From Ruegeria_C sp040830705 (GTDB taxonomy: Bacteria > Pseudomonadota > Alphaproteobacteria > Rhodobacterales > Rhodobacteraceae), in NCBI GenBank assembly GCA_040830705.1, contig JBFOME010000021.1:124001-188000 (forward strand): a DNA stretch of 64,000 bases. Reading direction: 5' to 3'. The notes under the pieces were generated by a model. That model made no database searches. It was given only the letters and a program-made list of their open reading frames with translations, and was not told the DNA's origin. Position 1 is the first letter of the stretch. Each line of letters begins with the position of its first letter. Position numbers and translations under genes: made by a program. Positions 59,350-64,000 of this stretch are shown here, one piece after another.

Positions 59350-60240
59350 TCAGCGTCGCATCGCAATGCGGGCGACAAGCCAGGCGCAGACCATCATGAT
59401 CAGATCCACAAGCAGCCACAATCGCAGCGCGCCGGTATCCGACATGTCGAAGGGCGTCAGGTAGAGCGCGAGCCCACTGAGCATATCGGGAAAGCCGACG
59501 ATCAGCAGCGCGATGACATTGTTCGTGAAATGCAGCGCAATGGCTGGCCCCAATGTTCCGGACCGCGCCGTGATGTCGGCCATCAACAATCCGAAGAGGC
59601 CCGTCAGACCGACAACTAGCAGGGCATTCTCACCCGCCTGATCCGGCGAGTAGTGCCCGAATGCAAACAGGATCGAGGGAACGAACATCCAGACCAGCGG
59701 GCTGCGGAAACGTGCCGCGAGTGACTGCTGCAAGTAACCGCGAAATAGGATCTCCTCGGCGCTAACCTGAATGAGCACCGCCAGCAGCGCCAAGGGCAAT
59801 AGGACAAGCCAGGCACCAAGCGTCAGATTTGGTTCCAATGGCGCGTCGAAACCGTAAGGCGGCAGCAGAAACACCACCAGCGTCAGCAGGACCAGCAGGC
59901 GCAACACTTGCCAGAACTGACGGGCCATCAGAGGGTAGGCCCCGGTCACGCTTTGCAGGCCGCGCCGCTGCAACTGGCGCGCGGCGAGCACAACACCCAG
60001 CGTCATGAAGCCGAAACAGGCCAGCAGCATCAGCATCCCGAACTGCGTATCGCCGGTGATAAAGGACAGAACAAGCTCATCTGAGCCGGTTGCTGTCAGC
60101 ATCCGCAACACAACCGAATAGCCCACGAACAGCGTTAAGGCGACGATCACCAGCCCCAACAAGATGCGCCAGATTGCCCGCCGGGGGCGGCAAGAGGCCA
60201 CCAGGCTTTCATGCGCGGCGTAGGGTGTTTCAGTCGTCAC
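59350..60240 (-). CDS. CPBP family intramembrane metalloprotease
   Basis: 296 residues with about seven or eight hydrophobic spans. The CPBP/Rce1 motifs are present: EEILFRGYLQQSL (paired Glu and Arg), FAFGHYSPDQ (His), and a later ALHFTNNVIALL (His/Asn). Family members cleave prenylated or membrane substrates, and some handle bacteriocin self-immunity. Its start overlaps the stop of the ABC-like gene by 4 nt, so the two are made together. Its substrate could be that protein or its cargo; this is inference. Confidence 0.88.
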   Translation of the reverse strand: MTTETPYAAHESLVASCRPRRAIWRILLGLVIVALTLFVGYSVVLRMLTATGSDELVLSFITGDTQFGMLMLLACFGFMTLGVVLAARQLQRRGLQSVTGAYPLMARQFWQVLRLLVLLTLVVFLLPPYGFDAPLEPNLTLGAWLVLLPLALLAVLIQVSAEEILFRGYLQQSLAARFRSPLVWMFVPSILFAFGHYSPDQAGENALLVVGLTGLFGLLMADITARSGTLGPAIALHFTNNVIALLIVGFPDMLSGLALYLTPFDMSDTGALRLWLLVDLIMMVCAWLVARIAMRR

Positions 60241-63200
60241 GTGCTGCCCCTCGCATCATTGCGTGTCACGTCGGAAACATCCGCGGCATTGGGATCATAG
60301 CCGCTGTTGATGATGTCCTGCATGCGTTCCCCGGCCCCCATCAGATAGCCCGCGACAGTTTCCAGCAGTTGCACCGCCACCTCGGCGTCACTTTCAATCA
60401 CAGTACGAAACTCTTCGCCACCGATCCTAAGGAACTTGCTGTCTTCGCTTGCCACCAGATCCATGCCACGCTCGCGCCGCATGATGATCGACAGGTCCCC
60501 GATCAGGCGGCCGGGTTCGATGGTGCTTACAGCGCGCGCCTCGTCTCTCTGCCCCGGCCAATGCAGCATGGCGCGGCCCTTTACGCAGAGATATGCCGCA
60601 TCGGCCTGTTGCCCTGCCGCAAAGATTGTTTGCCCCGCCGCGACCTCATACCACTGCGCCGAATAGGCCAGAAGCTTCTGGTTGCGCGGGTTCAGGTTGG
60701 CAAACAGATCAGTGCCCGCGATAATATTAAGCTTGCGGCTCAGATCGGCCGCCCCGCGTTCGTCCAGGCCATCCAACTGTCGCGCCGACACCCCATCTAT
60801 ACGACCGTTCTCGATATCGACGAAAAGATCATAAGCTTCGGGATGGGCAAAGCTGTCTTCCATGAAGATCATGATGGATTTCGGCAGCAATTCCCGCAGG
60901 CGCTGACGGGTTCGCAATCGGCTTTTGGAATCGTGGCTGGCCAGCGCCTTGTCGAGGATCAGGATATCCGGGCGTTTGATACCCGCGCGCGAAAAGGCCA
61001 CGCGTTCCTGAAACACGGTCGGCAAGCTGTTCCCGCCGAGCCCGGAAGGCAAGTCGTAGATGATCGCGGCCAAACGCCGACGCAGCCCGGCCTCGGTCAA
61101 TATCTCGGCGACCACGTCCTCGATCTCTTCCGTGCGGGCGCCGGCCATCTGCGACACTCGCCCAAACAGAGCATTTTCAGCGACGCTGAGCCGCGGCAGG
61201 TAGCGCGCCTCGCTGACCGTCTCGAACATACCTTGCGAGGCATCGGTCAACCGCCCCGCATGGGCATGGCGCATGGCGAGGATCTTGTCCTTGAACTCCT
61301 CGGTGAAGCTCGGGCCGATCTGTTCGGCTGTTAGCAGGAACGGGACCGTCACCAGCAAAGACGCCTCATCGTGGCTCACGGCATCAACACCGCCTTGTTC
61401 ACGACGCTCGGCGATATCCAGCAGCCGGTTATAGAGGCCTTCGTCCAACCCCAAGCGCTGAAACAGCGGATGGTCGGTGCCGTCCCTACCGAATGTCTGC
61501 CTGAGCTCGTCAATGACCGTTGTGGCGATCAGCATGGCCTCGTCATCAAGGCCGAGTTCCTCCATCATCGAGATGAACTTGCCATTCTCGACAAGCGCCT
61601 CAGCAGGAAGATCGCGGGTCGGTGCCGCAAAAAGCAGGTTGCCACCGATAGGCACTGCGGGATTGAATTTCTCTCGGTCGAAGCGATAGACCAACTCATC
61701 CAGCTCGCGTGCCTTGAGAGCTTGCCAGACCTCGCCGCGTAGCGCCACTATGTCACCTGCAAGCGCATGGTGCATTTGCGGGTCGAGCTTTGATCGCAAA
61801 GTGCGGCGCAGCATGAATTCGTCGATTCCCATCGCCTCGACCAGTTGGAACCACCAGTCGCGAATGCCATCACCATCGGAAAGACCGGCAAGGCTGGGAT
61901 CAAGCCAGTTCTCCTCAAGTGAATCGCCGCTATTTCCCGCCCGAACAGCTTCGATCTGTTTCTTGTCGGGGTGACGCGGGTGCTCAAGGTCGCGCTGAGG
62001 GCGCGCCCTGAGCGGCATCAGAAGGTTTTCGCCCAATGTACCGTCGAACAGATATGGGCGCGAATGGGCATAGCCAACGCGTGCGGCAATCACCGCCTGA
62101 TGCAGGTCCTTCACGTTATGCCCAGACAGGATCACGTCACCATGCGACGGCAGTATCTCGCGGGTTAGAAGCTGCGCAAGCGCGCTACGCTCGGCTTGTC
62201 GGCTGGACCGGATCGCAACCCGCGCGCCGGGCGGAATGGTCATGTTGATATCTTCGAGGACCGTGTTGCCATCCCGGTCCCGCACCGTGACGTTGCGCAA
62301 TTCGACGGCGCCGTCCAGATGCGGAATTTCACTTGGCTCACCATCAAACAAATCAGAGGAAATCATGTCCCGCGGCGCAAAGCGCTCGGTCACGATTTCC
62401 CAGCGCAGAGACATGTCCTGTACCTGATTATAGTAGGTTAACAGTTCTTTCCACGGGCTCGACAGATCCTTGTAGGCGGCAAGGGCGGCGACCAGGGCGC
62501 CGACCGTAATCTCACCCTTGATCGCCAGATATCCGCCCGCCGAATAGAAGAAGAACGGGGTCATCTGGGTGATCAGATTGTTCAGGAACTTCATGAAGAA
62601 TTTCTTCTGATAGATCCTGAAGCGGATATCGAACAGTTTGCCCAGCCGGCGGGTGAAGATCGCGAGGCGATAACGCCAGCCGCCATTGGCGCGCAGGTCC
62701 GAGATACCGGCGGCACTTTCTCCGATTTCCGAGGACAGACGGCGGATTTGCTTGATGCGATCCTTGTTCAGCAGGTTGATCTGGCGCTGCAGCATCGGGA
62801 TCAGCCAGGCCTGCAGGGGGATCAAGGCAATCGAGGCCAGCCCGAACCAGACGCTTTGCATGAACAGGAAGGTCACGATGGTCAACATCTGGCCCAGTTG
62901 GAACACAGGCTGCGCCACTGCGTCGCCCATCAACCCGCCCATCGGTTCCGCCTCGGACGTGATCATCGAGACCAGTTCACCCTGACTGGTGGTGGCGAAA
63001 TAGGGGCGCGGAAAGCGCATCATACGGCTGATCAACTGATAGCGCAGGCGCCTCAGCATCCGTTCCGACAACACGCCCTTCTTCGTGTTGATGCGCATCT
63101 TCATAAACCCGCTGGCGATCACCGTAGCCAGAAACGCGAAACAGAGCACAAGCAGGTACTGCACCTGCGTCAGATCAAAGCCCCAAAGGGTGATCACATC

Positions 63201-63353
63201 GGTTGTCGCGCCGATTGCGTCATTGATTATGCGTTTGGGCAATTCCAGCGAGGCGTAGAGGAACGGGAACGAGATCACCGTCAGCAGCAGCAAGTAAAGC
63301 TGTTGCCGTTTTGAATGCTTCCAGATGAATGAAAACAGTGTGGGTTCCATCAC
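60237..63353 (-). CDS. ABC-exporter-like membrane protein with degenerate ATPase domain and cyclic-nucleotide-binding domain
   Basis: 1038 residues. An ABC type-I exporter transmembrane domain (about 15-315) is followed by an NBD-like region (about 350-855) and a CNMP-binding domain (about 880-1010; IGDLSIIMRRER in the phosphate cassette). The NBD looks catalytically dead. Walker A is replaced by IRSSRQAERSAL (380-391), without the Gly or Lys. The Q-loop Gln is replaced (YAHSRP). The residue after the Walker B Asp is Lys (LILDKAL, 798-804), and no switch His is seen (IFMEDSF). The middle of the NBD is expanded by about 260 residues. It is translated with the CPBP protease. Probably a sensor or scaffold, not an ATP-driven pump. 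Confidence 0.82.
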   Translation of the reverse strand: MMEPTLFSFIWKHSKRQQLYLLLLTVISFPFLYASLELPKRIINDAIGATTDVITLWGFDLTQVQYLLVLCFAFLATVIASGFMKMRINTKKGVLSERMLRRLRYQLISRMMRFPRPYFATTSQGELVSMITSEAEPMGGLMGDAVAQPVFQLGQMLTIVTFLFMQSVWFGLASIALIPLQAWLIPMLQRQINLLNKDRIKQIRRLSSEIGESAAGISDLRANGGWRYRLAIFTRRLGKLFDIRFRIYQKKFFMKFLNNLITQMTPFFFYSAGGYLAIKGEITVGALVAALAAYKDLSSPWKELLTYYNQVQDMSLRWEIVTERFAPRDMISSDLFDGEPSEIPHLDGAVELRNVTVRDRDGNTVLEDINMTIPPGARVAIRSSRQAERSALAQLLTREILPSHGDVILSGHNVKDLHQAVIAARVGYAHSRPYLFDGTLGENLLMPLRARPQRDLEHPRHPDKKQIEAVRAGNSGDSLEENWLDPSLAGLSDGDGIRDWWFQLVEAMGIDEFMLRRTLRSKLDPQMHHALAGDIVALRGEVWQALKARELDELVYRFDREKFNPAVPIGGNLLFAAPTRDLPAEALVENGKFISMMEELGLDDEAMLIATTVIDELRQTFGRDGTDHPLFQRLGLDEGLYNRLLDIAERREQGGVDAVSHDEASLLVTVPFLLTAEQIGPSFTEEFKDKILAMRHAHAGRLTDASQGMFETVSEARYLPRLSVAENALFGRVSQMAGARTEEIEDVVAEILTEAGLRRRLAAIIYDLPSGLGGNSLPTVFQERVAFSRAGIKRPDILILDKALASHDSKSRLRTRQRLRELLPKSIMIFMEDSFAHPEAYDLFVDIENGRIDGVSARQLDGLDERGAADLSRKLNIIAGTDLFANLNPRNQKLLAYSAQWYEVAAGQTIFAAGQQADAAYLCVKGRAMLHWPGQRDEARAVSTIEPGRLIGDLSIIMRRERGMDLVASEDSKFLRIGGEEFRTVIESDAEVAVQLLETVAGYLMGAGERMQDIINSGYDPNAADVSDVTRNDARGST

Positions 63354-63539
63354 CCGTCCCTCGTTTCAGGTAAAATGTTCCACGGCTCGGCGCGGAAGTT
63401 CCACTGTCACCGGATTGACGGACGGTAAGCACTGGCCAAGTGGATTACAAGACGCCGAGATCGAAGGATTTCCATTACACTTGTGTCCCCTTCACCGGGG
63501 GGCTATTGCCATCTGAACCATTCTTCCGGGAGTCCAGCC

Positions 63540-64000
63540 ATGCTCAAGCGCAAGTTCGACAAGACCAAATTGCCCAGCCGCCATGTGACCGAGGGGCCAG
63601 AGCGCGCGCCGCACCGGTCATACCTCTATGCAATGGGCATCAGCGAGGACGAGATTCATCAGCCTCTGGTCGGCGTCGCCACATGCTGGAACGAGGCCGC
63701 GCCCTGCAACATCGCACTGAGCCGCCAAGCGCAGGCGGTAAAGTTGGGCGTGAAAGCCGCAAGCGGCACCCCGCGCGAATTCACCACCATCACCGTCACA
63801 GATGGCATTGCCATGGGCCATGAGGGCATGCGCAGTTCGCTGGCCTCTCGCGAGGCGATTGCTGACACGGTCGAGCTGACCATGCGGGGCCACTGCTATG
63901 ACGCCATTGTTGGTCTGGCAGGATGCGACAAGTCGCTGCCGGGGATGATGATGGCGATGATCCGGCTGAACGTCCCGTCGGTCTTCATCTATGGCGGTTC
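63540..64000 (+). CDS. ilvD: Dihydroxy-acid dehydratase, 5' part
   Basis: The first 153 codons are present; the rest lies beyond the window. VATCWNEAAPCN and VGLAGCDKSLPGMMMAMIRLN carry cluster cysteines, and TDGIAMGHEGMRSSLASREAIADTVE is the family signature. It dehydrates dihydroxy acids in valine, leucine and isoleucine synthesis. GGGAG lies 7 nt before ATG 63540. It is divergent from the ABC-like gene, with 186 bp between. Confidence 0.96.
   Translation, partial: MLKRKFDKTKLPSRHVTEGPERAPHRSYLYAMGISEDEIHQPLVGVATCWNEAAPCNIALSRQAQAVKLGVKAASGTPREFTTITVTDGIAMGHEGMRSSLASREAIADTVELTMRGHCYDAIVGLAGCDKSLPGMMMAMIRLNVPSVFIYGG

Noticed and set aside
60090..61334. 414-codon plus-strand frame over the CPBP and ABC-like genes
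   Set aside because: Antisense artefact: Arg/His/Gln-rich, no recognised domain, and it crosses two genes with clear motifs on the other strand.
60237..63353. Calling the ABC-like gene a pseudogene
   Set aside because: The frame is uninterrupted for 1038 codons, the transmembrane and CNMP domains look intact, and it is translationally coupled to an intact protease gene. Random decay would have left stops or frameshifts.
1..64000. tRNA, rRNA, tmRNA, CRISPR arrays and insertion sequences
   Set aside because: I looked through the intergenic spaces for T-loop motifs, regular repeats and inverted terminal repeats beside transposase-like frames and found none. A tool search could still find a divergent small RNA.

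Overview
The window is about 64 kb of gene-dense, GC-rich alphaproteobacterial chromosome. Gene content points to the Roseobacter group (Rhodobacteraceae): glnK-amtB, a serA-serC/serB serine locus with a serC-motif-like leader, an Ada-like AraC/methyltransferase fusion, an MlaA/MlaC pair, IalB, FadH, and many 4-nt stop/start overlaps. I see no rRNA, tRNA, CRISPR array, insertion sequence or prophage. This placement is inferred from gene content and protein style; no search was run.

Layout. 1-3.2 kb: a Tat-exported molybdenum hydroxylase (iorA, and iorB cut by the left edge) divergent from a TetR regulator, with two identical-arm operators between them. 3.2-4.6 kb: an AraC regulator divergent from a peroxiredoxin-like gene. 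4.7-10.2 kb: a leftward operon of four translationally coupled genes (hydantoinase/oxoprolinase A and B, a HisC-like aminotransferase, a maleate-isomerase/racemase-like enzyme). 10.4-13.5 kb: smpB, a sulfurtransferase, an aromatic/aspartate aminotransferase and an NTF2-like gene. 13.6-15.5 kb: glnK-amtB. 15.5-23.5 kb: cell-envelope and housekeeping genes (class A PBP, mlaA-mlaC, ridA-gdpD-acyltransferase-phhB, an EF-hand protein with a glycine-zipper lipoprotein, a Prx5-type peroxiredoxin).

23.6-31.8 kb: ferredoxin reductase-rsmD-HAD, map, sfsA, then a four-gene coupled chain (CinA domain, GNAT, AhpD-like, OmpA-like) and a LysR regulator. 32-42.2 kb: DUF4399, ArsR with NIPSNAP and ABM partners, fadH, rppH, a small AT-rich membrane-protein gene, adenosine kinase-nth, DUF4336, Ada-like, a WYL regulator and a PPP-family phosphatase. 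42.3-46.2 kb: all three enzymes of the phosphorylated serine pathway. 46.2-48.8 kb: an exported caspase-like protein with its lipoprotein partner. 48.9-55.5 kb: ArsR-AHSA1-YciI, asparaginase, IalB, a second endonuclease-III-like protein, an LprI-like protein, rlmN, a holin-IV-like membrane protein and small hypotheticals. 55.6-57 kb: a decayed patch with a fumarylacetoacetase-family pseudogene and gene remnants. 57-63.4 kb: a leftward cluster of a large ABC-exporter-like protein with a cyclic-nucleotide-binding domain, a CPBP protease, accD and folC. ilvD enters at the right edge.

The most unusual locus is the 1038-residue ABC-like protein. Its Walker A, Q-loop, catalytic Glu and switch His all look lost, yet the reading frame is intact and it overlaps the CPBP protease gene. 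It is the best candidate for an undescribed sensory or scaffolding system. Next are the exported caspase-lipoprotein pair and the hydantoinase/aminotransferase/isomerase operon.
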